A DNA stretch of 64,000 nt from Glebionis coronaria (lineage: Eukaryota; Streptophyta; Magnoliopsida; Asterales; Asteraceae): NCBI GenBank assembly GCA_025667525.1, contig CM046876.1:571761469-571825468 (forward strand), written 5' to 3'. Positions within the stretch are counted from its first letter, which is position 1, and every line of letters begins with the position of its first letter. The notes beneath the pieces were generated by a model. It saw nothing but the letters and a program-made list of their open reading frames with translations, was not told the origin of the DNA and did no database searches. The translations under genes and the position numbers were made by a program. Shown here piece after piece: positions 11,745-23,273 of this stretch.

Positions 11745-12128
11745 GTAAAAACTTTCAACCCTTAGAAATCCTCCTCCCAAACACAGACGTAATATGTTAT
11801 CTTTCTTTGTTTTCGTCTTTGGGTCGTGAGTTGGACAAGACCCACCAACAATATTATTGGGCTTTGTTCAGTTAAAAAAATAGATAGACCATTATAACAA
11901 CATAAGGCCCATTAATCAAACCCTTAGTGACTGACTGAACACAACAATACATCATGAAACAATGTACTGTGTGCTTAAAAATGGTGATTAACAATTACAT
12001 AAAACTATAAAACTTTAACCAAACCCTGTTACAATTCAATTCACCAATGCATAACCACACAATTCTTTTATGCACAAACAAAATAAAAATAAAAGACTAC
12101 ACACACAACTTTTAATGATGGTAAAAAC

Positions 12129-12543
12129 TAGAGGTGGTAAAATGGGCGGGCGGGCGGGCACGGGCGGCGAGCTAAACGGGCAACGGGCTAAACGGGCGGC
12201 GGGCTAAACGGGCGCGGGATAACGGGCACGGGCGAAACGGGCGGGCAAAATGGGCGGGCTAAACGGGCGCAAGCTAAAAAAGAAAAAAAAAAACATATAA
12301 AAACATACAAATAAAAAATAAAAATACTTGTTTGAAAGCCGGGATAAAAAATTTAATAAAAAATATTCGTCGGGTATACTAGTTTGTATTTTACAAGTGC
12401 GCCCGTTAAGCCCATTTAGTTCTTACATATGCGCCCGTTTAGCCCATTCATTATAAAGAATGGGCAAAAAGTGCCCCATCCTTTTTTGAAAATGGACAAA
12501 AAGTGCCCATATGTATTAAAACGGGCAAGATTTGCCACCTCTA
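12129..12543. mobile_element. hAT-type MITE downstream of the phytocyanin gene
   Basis: The ends are TAGAGGTGGTAAAATGGGC and, inverted, GGGC...TTTGCCACCTCTA. Both flanks are GTAAAAAC (12121-12128 and 12544-12551), a perfect 8-bp target duplication as made by hAT transposases. The interior has many GGGC-A-AACGGGC repeats. It ends 34 bp from the stop codon of the phytocyanin gene on the minus strand, so it lies in or next to that gene's 3' untranslated region. Confidence 0.9.
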
Positions 12544-12576
12544 GTAAAAACACAAATTATAAGCACTGCCACTTCC

Positions 12577-13288
12577 CTAGCAAAACAACACAACCAAAGG
12601 TGCCAAAATCAAATAAGACCCGACCACACCCATATTTCCACTATTCGTAGAACCACCAGTAGTCGTAGGTCTTGAAGATGGCGTCGTAGATGGGGTGGTG
12701 GTAGTTGGTGGTGATAAGTTGCTACCATCATCACTAGGTGTCGGGGTGGTACCACTAGGCGTGGGGGATGCGGGTGAGTTTGAGCCTGGAGATACCACGT
12801 TGATTGCGAGTTTCATCCCTGAACTGCAGTGACCGAATGATGGACAAGCAAAATACATTGGTCCTGCTTGTGTTAGGGTAACAGTAGTTGTGCCACCAGT
12901 GTAGGAGTCTAGGGCATTGCTTGTAACACAATTGTCATAATCGGATTTAGATACAACGTCCACACCATGGCTACTTCCGTAGTTAAATACTGCAATAAGA
13001 AAATTCAGGCGATAAGTGGTTAATTTACTATGATTAATTACAACATATAACCGCATATTATTCTGGCAAGTTTACGTAACGTATAGAACTTTAAGGTTAC
13101 TCAAATAAAACAATAAGAAAAGACTTACAAAGTGTGTCTCCAACGTTGAAAGTCTTAGTCGAAGCCCATGTAGTATAATCTCCAAAAGTCGTCCAGCCAC
13201 CACTGTCACCAACGACGTGCTGCACTGCATAGGCTGACCGTGCCGTGAAAGCTAATAGAGATATAAGAAAACATGCAACTGCTGCCAT
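12577..13288 (-). CDS. phytocyanin (blue copper protein), GPI-anchored, 190 aa
   Basis: Exon 1 is 13288-13129 and exon 2 is 12989-12577, joined by a GTAAGT...TTGCAG intron in phase 1. The protein begins with a signal peptide (about residues 1-21), followed by a plastocyanin-like domain (about 23-118). Type 1 copper ligands are visible: His61, Cys102, His107 and Met112, in the context FACPSFGHCSSGM. Cys74 and Cys108 are placed for the usual disulfide. A Ser/Thr/Pro-rich stretch (about 120-168) of arabinogalactan type and a hydrophobic C-terminal tail suggest O-glycosylation and a GPI anchor, so the protein should act at the outer face of the plasma membrane. Met as the axial ligand fits uclacyanins and blue copper proteins rather than stellacyanins (Gln). 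The substrate or partner is unknown. All splice sites and ligands are intact. Confidence 0.93.
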
Positions 13289-13365
13289 TGTTTGGTCAAG
13301 TGTTTATATATGTAAAATTATGTTGTGGAAATGTTGTTTTGTGACAAAGATGGTGAAAAAAGTGG

Positions 13366-13374
13366 AATATATAG
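13366..13374 (-). promoter_or_regulatory. probable TATA box of the phytocyanin gene
   Basis: On the minus strand the sequence reads CTATATATT, about 80 bp upstream of the start codon at 13288. This leaves room for a leader of about 45-50 bases. The position is inferred from sequence only. Confidence 0.5.
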
Positions 13375-13388
13375 ACACATAACTGATA

Positions 13389-13911
13389 TATCATTCAATT
13401 ATTTTGTATGAGGTAGATGGAATATCTGACTAACTTGTGCATACTCACTACTAACTCTTACCTAATGCTTTTTAGAACTATAACCCCCCACAAGAAGCCT
13501 GGAACTTAACATCAAAGTGACCAAACTTTGTCTGTCACATAGTTTTTTTTAGGTAAGGTGCGCGAACTGATTAGTATTACTGAGTTTCAACGTATTGCGA
13601 GTACTAACAAATTTATCTTTGTAACACGCGTTATAGTGTCTGTCTATGAGGGTACCAAAATGCCTTGCAAACATATAGATAAAATTTGTAAGCAGGAAGC
13701 AAAATCCCTAATGGTTACAAGAAAAATTAACCTGCTACTGTTTTAAAACTATAATTGTAATCCAAAAGTCAAGCTTAGCTTAGCTCAGTTGCTTGAAAGT
13801 GAAACCTTAGGGCTACCTAATGTCATAATATTTTTTGTGCAGAAATTGAAGGAAATACCTCATACGTAATGGTGATCAATCTACTGCATATGTAATAGTT
13901 ATATTTATTAT
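13389..13911. other. upstream region of phytocyanin gene, no other gene seen
   Basis: No further gene is seen. An open frame of 62 codons at 13558-13746 (plus) has no recognisable features. Confidence 0.4.
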
Positions 13912-13914
13912 ATA

Positions 13915-14075
13915 CTTTTTTTAGAACGATATTTTAGTGTTTAGTAGGTTGAGTCGTGCAATGACATCTTACTAAGCTATATGTCTTTCTTGAACCTTCA
14001 TCTATTTATGATTAAGCTTCTTATTCGCGCTGCCTGAGAAAAAAAAAGCCTTTGATTGGTCTAAAAAAAACAGTG
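13915..14075 (-). mobile_element. degenerate SINE copy
   Basis: The segment matches 63138-63306 over most of its length (GGTTGAGTCRTG, GTGACAT-like, CCTGAGAAAA motifs in the same order). On the minus strand it ends CGTTCTAAAAAAAG, the tail seen in the other SINE copies. The RNA polymerase III box B is decayed. Confidence 0.5.
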
Positions 14076-14295
14076 AAACGAAATAGTTTTACTCGGACCA
14101 AAAATTGGTAGCCCAACGAAAAAAAGAAACGGCCCAGAATCATACATTAGTAAATACAAATTACAAGATGTGCTCTCAAGCTTTTCAACAAATTACAAAA
14201 ATTACCTTTAACTTTTATTTATTTACAACTTTTTAGTATAATAATTAATAAACCTTTTTATCAAGTACTCCGTATTTAAAAAATGAAAACTACTA

Positions 14296-14451
14296 AAACC
14301 ACAAAATAACTTACACAAAACTTTTTACAAAATGATTTGTCACATAATCAATGGTCTTCTCTTTCTTACTTTTGAATTCTCTCTCTTAAAACTAACCACT
14401 AATTTACTTGACACATCATTAAGTGGAAAACATTTTGTAAATTTTTTGTGG
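14296..14451. mobile_element. possible small MITE
   Basis: AACCACAAAATAACTTACAC at the left and ATTTTGTAAATTTTTTGTGG at the right are roughly inverted to each other, about 160 bp apart. No target duplication could be fixed. Confidence 0.4.
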
Positions 14452-16249
14452 TTCTATCATTTCTCTTAAAAAATTTCTACCAATTAATTTATAAAAAAAA
14501 AGTATACCGTTAATTGCAATCAAAACGAGCTCAAATATTGCAATGATTTTAACATAAATATGATTTTACGAAAATGGTTGAAGTTTAATACTATATACAT
14601 TTTCCAAAATGAAAAAAATCTACATAAGATAGCCTTAAACTATCAAATAACTTTAAAATAAATAATAGCATAAAAAACATACAATTCGAGAATTATATAA
14701 GTAACTTTATATATATATATATTTTCACGATCACGTTATATAACAAACTTTCTTTATCATATATCTAACGACAGTTTTACTCAGCCCGAAAATTGGCAGC
14801 CCAAGAACCAAAGAAATAGCCCAAAATTATATATACCGTTAAAAGATATCTGAATTGCCCAATATTATGGAATCAATACGTAACAAATATCCATCGACTT
14901 CCATAAAAAATATGAGGACGAAAAGGCAACAAATTTTTTACTGAAACAGACAGATCACATGAACTACTCTAAAATACTTTAGAAACCCTAGATTGATATC
15001 TAGATATATTAGGAAATCGGATAAAAATGATGATGTTTTACGAGAAACTTCTCGTCTTTTACCATAAAAAATGAGAGCTACCTCAAGTGGTTAACTTAAA
15101 ACTTTTAAGTTAAAAGGTTTGATTATTATTGCTGAGTCTCGAACCTAGAAATCAATATATCTTCATTTTGTAACATACTCAGTTGCCGTCTTGATAAACT
15201 TCAAGTCTTTTTACGAAGTGTCGATTTTACTCTCATCTCCGTGTTCTTCTTTGAGTCTTCTCACCTCGTCTTCGCCATTACAATGCTTGGCAAGTATGCA
15301 ACTGCTTACGCGCTATGCGCTTCAAAGGAAGAATTTTGCTTCGAGAAGTTGGTGTTTAGTACAACTATTTTAGGTAATAATATCTGAAGAAGCTAATGAC
15401 CATTAGTTATATTTATAGGACGTATATAGCGGTTGTAGGTTCGACGAAGTCATCGTTCACAAGCTACTCACAAAAAATCTAGAGAAAAAGTTATGATATC
15501 ATCCTCCATGACTTTTGAAATTTAAATTTTCCTACTTATGCCCTTTTAGTTACAAAATCATATAATTAATTAAGAAACTTTTCACCCCACGCATTGTGGG
15601 CAAAAATAACATGACAACTTACTATTATAGGCAAATAAGCAAAAACCTATTCAACTAAATTCACCCCTCGCATCATGAATGATATTTTTTTGTCTTAAAA
15701 TAAGTGTACAACTTGAATTTATGAAATATTTTTTTTTTGTCAATTATGATTTTAATTTTTTAAATGTTATTTTTTGTTATATAACAAAAATTATATATGA
15801 AAATACATTTAAAACTCAATATATTCATATATTTTTTATCAAATATTATATAACATATAAAAAAGAGAATTAAGATCAAAGCTGAACGAGTGTAACTTTA
15901 AAAAGTGAAAATAAATACTTTTAATACGGAGTAATAGCTTAACTAATAAGTTGACTAGTTGAGCAATATCAACCTTTTCGTTCAACCAAGTCATTCTCAA
16001 CCTTTAACTCCAATGTATTGACTCATTCAGAATTTATTCTAGCCATTTATCAACTTCACCGCGGGAGATGCTGGATGCATGTAGGAGTGGCCATTTTTAA
16101 CCCAACACGAACCTGACCTGAAACCGATTTGAATTTATTACTACCGGTAGGCCTCAAGCTCACAAGTATTAAAGCCGGTTTTCTTATACTACAAAAGTAA
16201 CTTCATGCATAATCTGAATGATCAATAATATTTGTTAAGCACAAGCTAA
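14452..16249. other. intergenic, no gene seen
   Basis: AT-rich. A stretch at about 15070-15160 has CAAGTGGTTAA and GAGTCTCGAACC, which resemble polymerase III boxes A and B and may be a SINE remnant. Open frames here are short and of low-complexity composition. Confidence 0.4.
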
Positions 16250-16462
16250 GGGGGTGTTTCTTTCATCTTAGCGGACTTATGGCTTATTTGGTTTTGAGGG
16301 CTATATATATGTTTCATTAGCTTTACTTTTTGTGGCTTATTTTAAACTAATCCGTACGACATAATAAGTTTCAAAAGAAGGTATAAAAAGTAAGCTTATA
16401 AAACATAAGCCCAAAACCAATTGAACCATAAGCCGACTATGTAAGTCGAGTTAAACACCTTT
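16250..16462. mobile_element. Harbinger-like MITE
   Basis: GGGGGTGTTT at the left and AAACACCTTT at the right are inverted and flanked by TAA on both sides (16247-16249 and 16463-16465). Just inside the ends are CGGACTTATGGCTTATTTGG and the inverse-like CATAAGCCGAC. The length of 213 bp and TAA duplication fit PIF/Harbinger MITEs. Confidence 0.7.
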
Positions 16463-16465
16463 TAA

Positions 16466-17171
16466 GAAGGAAATTAGTTGCAAAATTCACTATGCTCGGA
16501 CATGTTTCTCATAGTTAATGTGCTCAACTATAAGAAGATTTGCGAAAATAAAATAACAGACGAAGCCAAGATTGCTTTCGATAACATTTCCTTAGATTTA
16601 GCAAAGGATGCTCGTTATAGCTAACTGACGTACTATTATATGATCTATAAAGTCTCGTATTTCCCGGTACCACTTGTCTTAAATTATACAGTATCATATC
16701 AGCTTCTAAATCTTAATACGCAAGCAAACGAAAAGGTATAAATTTGACTCGACACCAAAAATAGTATACGAGCATATGTATGCTTAAACGGAAAGTATCA
16801 ATCACCAAACAACAAATAGTGAGTTAAATGCATACATGTTGTGGTTGTTGAGAGTTTTCAAGCTGCCTCGAAAAGGTTACAATTATATATTTGGAGCAAG
16901 GTTTCGTAAGCACAACAGAAATGCCTGTATATTATAGCCCCCACTTGGCTAGTCGATTACCCATATGTTTGAATTAAGTTTATAAGATGACCTTTAATTT
17001 GTAGTTACGGGTTTAGAAATTTCAACTCTCTAACGAACATCGAAGAGTTGGTACTGCGTCGAAAAAGGAGTGACCTAGTTCCGAAATGTGGAGTTTCCAA
17101 GTCCCGGATTTGTGTGTATTAACGGACTCAGACCAGTGGATTTATTCGGTCAAGATCAGAATTGCTGACCA
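16466..17171. other. intergenic segment with a diverged copy near 27.4 kb
   Basis: The part about 16680-16990 resembles about 27440-27690 in order and content: an ACCAAAAATAGTATACGAGC-like stretch, a GCATAC(A)TGTTG...GTTGTTGAG stretch, and a TAGCC...CTTG stretch. No gene is seen in either copy. Confidence 0.4.
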
Positions 17172-17179
17172 TACTCGAT

Positions 17180-17562
17180 CAGTGGCGGACACAAAAATAT
17201 CGAAGGTGGGGGGCAAAAATTTCTTTTGACAATAACACCAAAATAAGGAAAAAAACTAGTATTTTTACATAAAAATGAGGAATTTATAAAGTGTTAGAGA
17301 GTTTAATATTAGGTTTTAATAAGCATGTGGGGGGCAATTTGGTTTATGAGTGGAATGATTGGCTTAAGAACCCTTATCTCATTGTAATCTAGCTCCTTGC
17401 TAGTTTTTTAATATAATTGCCGTTCAAAAAAAAAATTTGGTTTATGAGTGGGGGGCATGTTCGAAAAACGCTCAAAATCGGAAAAAATTTACACTAAAAT
17501 CTCTTTTAATCGGGCTAGCCATGGGGGGCACCGCGCACCCGAACCATGTATGTCCGCCCCTG
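17180..17562. mobile_element. hAT-type MITE with a LINE fragment nested inside
   Basis: The ends are CAGTGGCGGACA and, inverted, TGTCCGCCCCTG. Both flanks are TACTCGAT (17172-17179 and 17563-17570), a perfect 8-bp target duplication. The interior has GTGGGGGGCAA-like repeats. A LINE fragment with its own duplication is inserted at 17354-17435. Confidence 0.9.
17354..17435 (+). mobile_element. 5'-truncated LINE tail inserted in the hAT element
   Basis: An 82-bp insert ends ATTGCCGTTCAAAAAAAAA and is bounded by a 16-bp direct repeat, TTTGGTTTATGAGTGG (17338-17353 and 17436-17451). A poly(A) tail and a long target duplication are the marks of LINE-type insertion. Only the 3' end of the LINE is present. 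Confidence 0.85.
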
Positions 17563-17795
17563 TACTCGATCAATAACATATTACTCCATAAATATGATTA
17601 TCACTAGCCACATACTTAGTCAGTTTTTTTAATGTTAATTTCTCGACAAAGTTATAGTCAATTTTTTTAAATGACCAATTATTATTGCAGAAGCTAGACA
17701 AAAAGTATTATATGAAAAAAAAATAACGTTAGACAGGTCTATAAGTTATACAAACCAAAAAAGAATAGCCTTTCCACATCTATCATGCCCCCAAA

Positions 17796-18293
17796 GTCAA
17801 GTTTGAGAAATGATATTGTCAAAAATCAAGCTTTTCTTAAGCTTACTTGAAGAAAACACGGTGGCATTCCTGAAATTCCCAATATGCCACTACAAAGAGA
17901 AGATAGCTTCCAACGTCGAATTTTGTAAGCTATTAAGCCGCAACCCATTAAACCAAACCTCCCAAGCTAAACGGTCAAGCAAATTGGGAATGTGAATCTT
18001 CCACCATCTCCCAATAAGCCTAAAAAGCTCCAAATCCAAAGGACAACAGGAGAATAAATGATTACGAGACTCTACCTCGCCCCCACATACCGGGCACAAA
18101 AGGCATGTAATATCCAAGCCTCTATCAGATAAGTTGACTCCAGTTGGGAGTTTATCAGATTTTAGAATTTTTGCGCAATAGAAACATGTCTTTGAAGCTA
18201 CAAGTTAAACAATCTATTGTATTTGACCTTGAGGCATTCGTCACCAATCCATTTCTCATGCCATAAGCTAGAGTTATTACCATTTCCAATCAC
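17796..18293 (-). pseudogene. LINE ORF2 C-terminal fragment with zinc-binding reverse-transcriptase domain
   Basis: Reading on the minus strand, a first piece contains IGNGNNSSLWHEKWIGDE followed by a stop. A second piece in another frame contains KLPTGVNLSDRG, then CPVCGGEVESRNHLFSCCP, the C-x2-C...H-x4-C pattern of the zinc-binding domain found C-terminal to plant LINE reverse transcriptases. After an in-frame TAG (following EAIFSL) the frame goes on with WHIGNFRNATVFSSSKLKKS, also typical. About 50-60 residues between the pieces appear to be missing. The fragment is dead and no reverse-transcriptase core is present in the window. Confidence 0.85.
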
Positions 18294-18300
18294 TTTTTAC

Positions 18301-18668
18301 GAAACTTTTATGAGATCAACTGCTCTTATATTTAAGGCTTGTAATATATGTGAATCACTAACCAAACCGAGCACTCTTTGTGACTAGAGGACGCCTGATC
18401 AAGGTAATAAGCATCATATTCATTAGTTTAATTAATAATAACATGCTTTAGACCACATAAAACTATTTTAAACATGATTTAAACTAATAATACCTAGAGT
18501 ATACGTAAAACCAGCTAAGTAATAAATGGTTATATATTTGTTTTAAAACCACAAAAATGCTCTAGTAAGCGTGTGTTTGGCACATAAATTTTTAAGAGCG
18601 TTTTTGAGCATGTAACATTTAGCTTTATTTATTAAAAAGTATCGTTTGAAAGAAAACATTTAGCTAAT
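18301..18668. other. intergenic, possible host MITE of the foldback
   Basis: The stretch with GTGTGTTTGGCAC at about 18570 and the AGCATTTAGCGTTTAGCATT stretch at 19808 lie on either side of the foldback at 18676-19767. They may be halves of one older TTTAGC-rich element, similar to 48715-49200. Confidence 0.4.
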
Positions 18669-18675
18669 ATAAATT

Positions 18676-19767
18676 AGGGTGAAAGTTATAAATACGCAAT
18701 ATAGTTTTTCAAGAAAACCAAAATACGTAATCAACTTTATTTTGTACTAGTATTCTTAATATACATTCAAATTTTGTTCAGTATACGTAATATTACCGGT
18801 TAAGTGACTTGATTGATAGGTTTCACTTTCAAATTTTATAATTATGGTCCCTTGACCTTTAGGGACTTCCACTTTTAGTCCCTTTAATTTCCCAACATAT
18901 ATTTCGAATGTTTTTTTTGTAAACTTATAAACGTAGAAGTAAAAATACTATTTTTCAAAAAAAATTCATAAGATTTTTTTTTTTTCGAAATTTCTAGAAA
19001 AATGTTTTTTGAAAAAAATTTATAATATTTATTATTTTACATTTACAAAACATTATTTGAAAAAAAAAACCGAAATTCTTTTTTTTTTTGAAATTTTATG
19101 AAAAAATTTTTAGAAAAATTAATTTAAAAAAAACAATTTTTTTGAAATAAAGCAGATGTCTATTAAATCATTTAAAAACGTAAATTGTGGAAATTTTTTT
19201 GAAAAAAAAAAAGATTTTTGAAAAGTTTATTTTTTAAGAAAAACAAAATTTCTAAAAATGTTTTTAATAATGAAAAAAAAAATTCTAAAAGTTTTGTTTT
19301 TAAAAAAAATAAATATTTCGAAAGAAACAAAATTTCTAAAAAAGTCTTTTCAAAAATAAAAGAAAAATTGAAATTTTGTTTTTCTTAAAAAAAAAAATTC
19401 AAAAATCTTTTTCTTTTCAAAAATTTATGTTTTTAATTTTTCTTTAGAAATTTGCTTTTTTAGAAAAAATTGTTTTTTCTAAAATTGATTTTCTAAAAAA
19501 AAACTTCAAAGAAATTTCGAAAAAAAATAAAATTTGAAAGTGAAAGTCCCCCAATTTTTAAGTACTAAATGTGGAAGTCCCCCAAAGGTCAAGGGACCAT
19601 AATTATAAAATTTGAAACTGAAACCTATCAAACAAGTCACCTAGTCGGCCATATTACGTGTATTGAACAAAATTTGAAAGTATACTGTGAATACTAGTTT
19701 AAAATAAAGTTGGTTACGTATTCGGTCTTCTTGAAAAACTATATTGCGTACCTGTAAATTTCACCCT
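18676..19767. mobile_element. 1.1-kb foldback element with ~230-bp inverted arms
   Basis: The left arm (18676 to about 18905) starts AGGGTGAAAGTTATAAATAC. The right arm (about 19540-19767) ends AAATTTCACCCT and is its reverse complement with mismatches, including the CCATAATTATAAAATTTGAA-type stretch. Both flanks read ATAAATT (18669-18675 and 19768-19774). The centre is an A/T homopolymer mixture of AAATTTTT type. No protein is coded. The 7-bp duplication fits no family exactly; a Mutator-like foldback is my best guess. Confidence 0.75.
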
Positions 19768-19774
19768 ATAAATT

Positions 19775-21786
19775 ATGGAAACGTTAATTTTTAAATGTTC
19801 TTTAAATAAGCATTTAGCGTTTAGCATTTAGCATAACGTCATTTTACACATTAAAATTACAGTTACATTATCTTACCAAACACTTTTATAAATTAAATTA
19901 TTGATGTTAACTGTTTTTACTAATTGCTACTAATAAATATTTACTGTTAACTATTATTGTTAACTGCTGACGCTAATTTCAACACACTCTAACATTCTCA
20001 CGTGTTTCAGCCCGTGAACCCATAACAGAATATGCGACATGCATAGAGTTAATCAAATATGATCGATCATTTGGATAGAATCTTCACAACTGGTTTTGTA
20101 TTTTTGTGGGTTTTTAAATATGAATATCTAAGCAAGTAGTAGAGTGAAAAACGCTATTTTGGATTGATACCCAAAACAGTTTGTATGAGCATATAATATT
20201 GTATAGCAAACAAATATTATTTGTTGTTGTTGATATAAATGTTTTAAAACTTAGTTTTTGATTGATCCGATCGAGTGATGAAGGATTCCTCGAAAAGTTA
20301 AGATTAGTAACCCATATTGGATATAGAATGGATTCGCTCCGGAAAGGTAATAAAATAAAATAAAGAAGAAGAGTTTTTCTTTGTTTTATCAATTAAGAGT
20401 CATGTGAGACGAAAGTTCACGGTTTTTAATAAAAGAAAGAAGTAAAAAATCCTCTTTTCAACTCTAACTCTCTCATTCTCATCGATGATTTTCTTTCTGT
20501 TACTTTGAAAGCATTTGATTCAACTTCTAGTTTCGACATTTCTTTTTATTTCTCATCAAATAAGTGACATTTAATTCCTGCTATTTGCAAACAACCTTAA
20601 AATGGTCACGCCAATCTCCTGGAAAGGAAAGGCTTTACCTGGATTGAGTTTGTGTGACGGTGGGTTCAAAACCCGTGGATTAGTCGATTAATGTGTCAAA
20701 AATCACGATTAAAAAAAATAAAAAAAAATTAGATGACATCTTCTTCTAGACATCATAGCTATTCTTAGCAAATAGTTGAAGAATCTCATTGCTATAACGC
20801 AACAAGCATGAAACGTAATATTCGTTTTAAGTATATATTCAAGCTATCTTTTACAACTTGAACAAGTAAAGTCGCCTCGTTCTAAACTATATTTAGTAAG
20901 TCAAGAAAACGACAATAAAAAGAGTTTATATAGTCATTTGCAATGCAACAAACACACTAGACTATCTTTTAATAAAGTTTGTGACTATAAAACAAATAAC
21001 ACTTGATCACTTAGATTACAGAATCCCTTTGTGTTACAAAAATTTGTCTTCTTAATTATTTATAACTACGTACAACCGAAGCATAAACATTTATTCATGT
21101 ATTATTTCAGGAATAGTTGATTTCATGGCGTGAAATGTTTCTAATCTATAATCTGTAACTTTTGCATTATATGATAAATTGATAATGAGGGAAGTTTTTT
21201 TATGTTAAACTCCAAAAAAAAGAGAAACAAAAAAAACTGCCGGTTTTAATTTCGAGGCACTGGATCATGTAAAAACGAACGGTTCAATCAGTTTTTCAAA
21301 CAAGTAAAAATTAGTCACTTTGGGCTCGGTCATGTGTTTGTGGTTCTCGGTTGAAGCGTGCGGGGCAACTCGGGTTTCGGTCACTTTTTGACCCGACCAT
21401 GGGTCAGGTTCAACCAGTTAAATCGGTCACAGCGACTCCGATTCTAAAGCGATGATCGAAATTATTTGATAATGTTATCACGAGTGTTGATATTAAATCA
21501 TTAAGAGGGCTAGGTACCGTTATGCCCCAACGGCCGTTGTTCAGCGTTTGGCGGCGTTACAATACCCCAGTTGCAAAAATCCCAACGACATTGGCCTGGC
21601 GTTGCCAGGGCAATGCGCGTTGTGGGTAGATATTGTAAAAAAAAATTTGAATCTGACCTTATGAATTGAAAATGATCAAATAGGTAGAGCAACTTATTGC
21701 TTTAGGGTTGTTTTAGCAGTGGATTATGATATTTTGTTTTTCTGGTTTTTGTTTTTGCAATGAAGAGGACGAAGGAAGAAAAAGGG
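19775..21786. other. intergenic, no gene seen
   Basis: AT-rich. A GGTGGGTTCAAAACCCG motif at about 20661-20677 followed by an A-rich stretch could be a tRNA-derived SINE remnant, but no box A or target duplication could be fixed. Nothing else is recognised. Confidence 0.4.
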
Positions 21787-21795
21787 GGTGACGGC

Positions 21796-22179
21796 TAATG
21801 TTTTGAAACTCAGGTCTTAAATCGACCCGGTCGAGTCACCGGGTCCGGGTCGACCCAGTTCACCCGGTTTTAAAAAAAAATATTTTTAATAATTAACAAA
21901 AATTATACATAAAAACCATAAAAACTTCCGTATAATGAAAATATAAATTGTTACCAACCAATATAATATGTAAAAATAAAATTCCGTCGCAAATACGTAA
22001 AATTTACTTATTTTTTTCAAAAAAATCAGAAAAAATCGAAACTCGGCCGGGTCTCGAGAACCGGGTTGACCCGGGTCACCCCAAACCCGTCGAGTTTCGA
22101 AAATATGAAACCCGAGTCAATATAACCCGTTTTTCGGCCGAAACTGGGTCAACCGATTGACCCTGGTCTAAAAACATTG
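21796..22179. mobile_element. MITE with AATGTTTTGAAAC ends, copy 2
   Basis: Same family as 11350-11744, in opposite orientation. The ends are AATGTTTTGAAAC and AAAAACATTG, with GACCCGG and GGGTTGACCC subterminal motifs. Flanks are GGTGACGGCT and GGTGACGACT, a target duplication of 8-10 bp with one mismatch. An open frame of 70 codons inside (21948-22160) is not a gene. Confidence 0.8.
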
Positions 22180-22188
22180 GTGACGACT

Positions 22189-22981
22189 GGAGATAAAAAA
22201 AACCCTTGTTACTTTTATAATACATTTAAGCCTAAATGTATATTTTTAAGCCTAATGTATATTTTTAAAGTCCAATGTATACTTTCCCACCAAAATTTAT
22301 CACTATAAGCCTATATATAAACTCGGGTAATTTATTTTTAGTTTGTGACGTGTTTTTATTTTTAGCGTAATTTGTATTTTTAATTATAAATAAAATGAGA
22401 AGTTTGTTTAAAGAATGAAATAATTGTTAAGGGGATTTTATGAAGAAAAAAAAAGGATGTTCGTTTGGTGTTATGATTAGAGGGGTTAGTATTGAAGATC
22501 TACATGTCGGTATTTGTGAGTTATAAAAATGTCATGTATATCTTCTTAGCTAAATTTAGGTTTCCATGATGATGTGTATGTTCTAATTCAGGAAACACGA
22601 CAACTTATTTCAACGTTGCAATCACTCAGTCGTTACGAATTTTGCTCACTAAACAGCTTGCTTGACAAAATTATCATGTTCGCGTCTCTCTCTATTGGAA
22701 TATAATGCAGAATGGTCTGTTCGAGACTGCTAGCAAGTCGTAGACCCGTGTTATAGGGAAAACTGTACCATATAAGCTATTATTCACCCATAATTTAATC
22801 CAAAAACAATCTTCCTCATCAAACTAAGTTCTAATCACCTCCGTGCCCACACTTTAAGTGGTTTTTTAATCGGCCCGACTAAGCTATTGGGTCACATCCA
22901 ACCAATTAACCGACGATTCAATCAGGCTTTTTTGCTCAAAAGTCAAAACCAACGTACGATTATAATAATCAAAACATGACA
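22189..22981. other. intergenic, no gene seen
   Basis: No convincing coding sequence. A few short repeats of TAAGCCTAATGTATATTTTTA type occur at about 22228-22285. Confidence 0.4.
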
Positions 22982-22990
22982 TAATTTAAA

Positions 22991-23264
22991 GAGTAAATTG
23001 CATTTTTGTTCCCTGTGGTTTAGCAAAATTGCAAAATTAGTCTTTATCTTGGGAAATTGCAATAAGTCCCTATTTTCAAGTTTGTATTGTAGTTTTTGTC
23101 CTTTTAAATTGCAGTTTTGATCCCTATTGTTTGGCTAAATTGCAGATTCAATCCCTACCCAAAGACCAAACATGTAAACACAGACGTTTACTGCAATTTC
23201 AAAAAAAACAGAGACTGAATATGCAATTTGGCCAAACCACAAGAACCAAAAATGCAATTTACTC
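22991..23264. mobile_element. Mutator-like MITE
   Basis: The ends are GAGTAAATTGCATTTTTGTT and, inverted, AAAAATGCAATTTACTC. Both flanks are TAATTTAAA (22982-22990 and 23265-23273), a perfect 9-bp target duplication as made by Mutator-type transposases. The interior repeats the motifs TGGTTTGGCAAAATTGC and CCCTAT. Confidence 0.9.
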
Positions 23265-23273
23265 TAATTTAAA

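Noticed and set aside
20610..20740. Possible tRNA gene or SINE with GGTTCAAAACC
   Set aside because: No convincing box A, cloverleaf or target duplication could be found.
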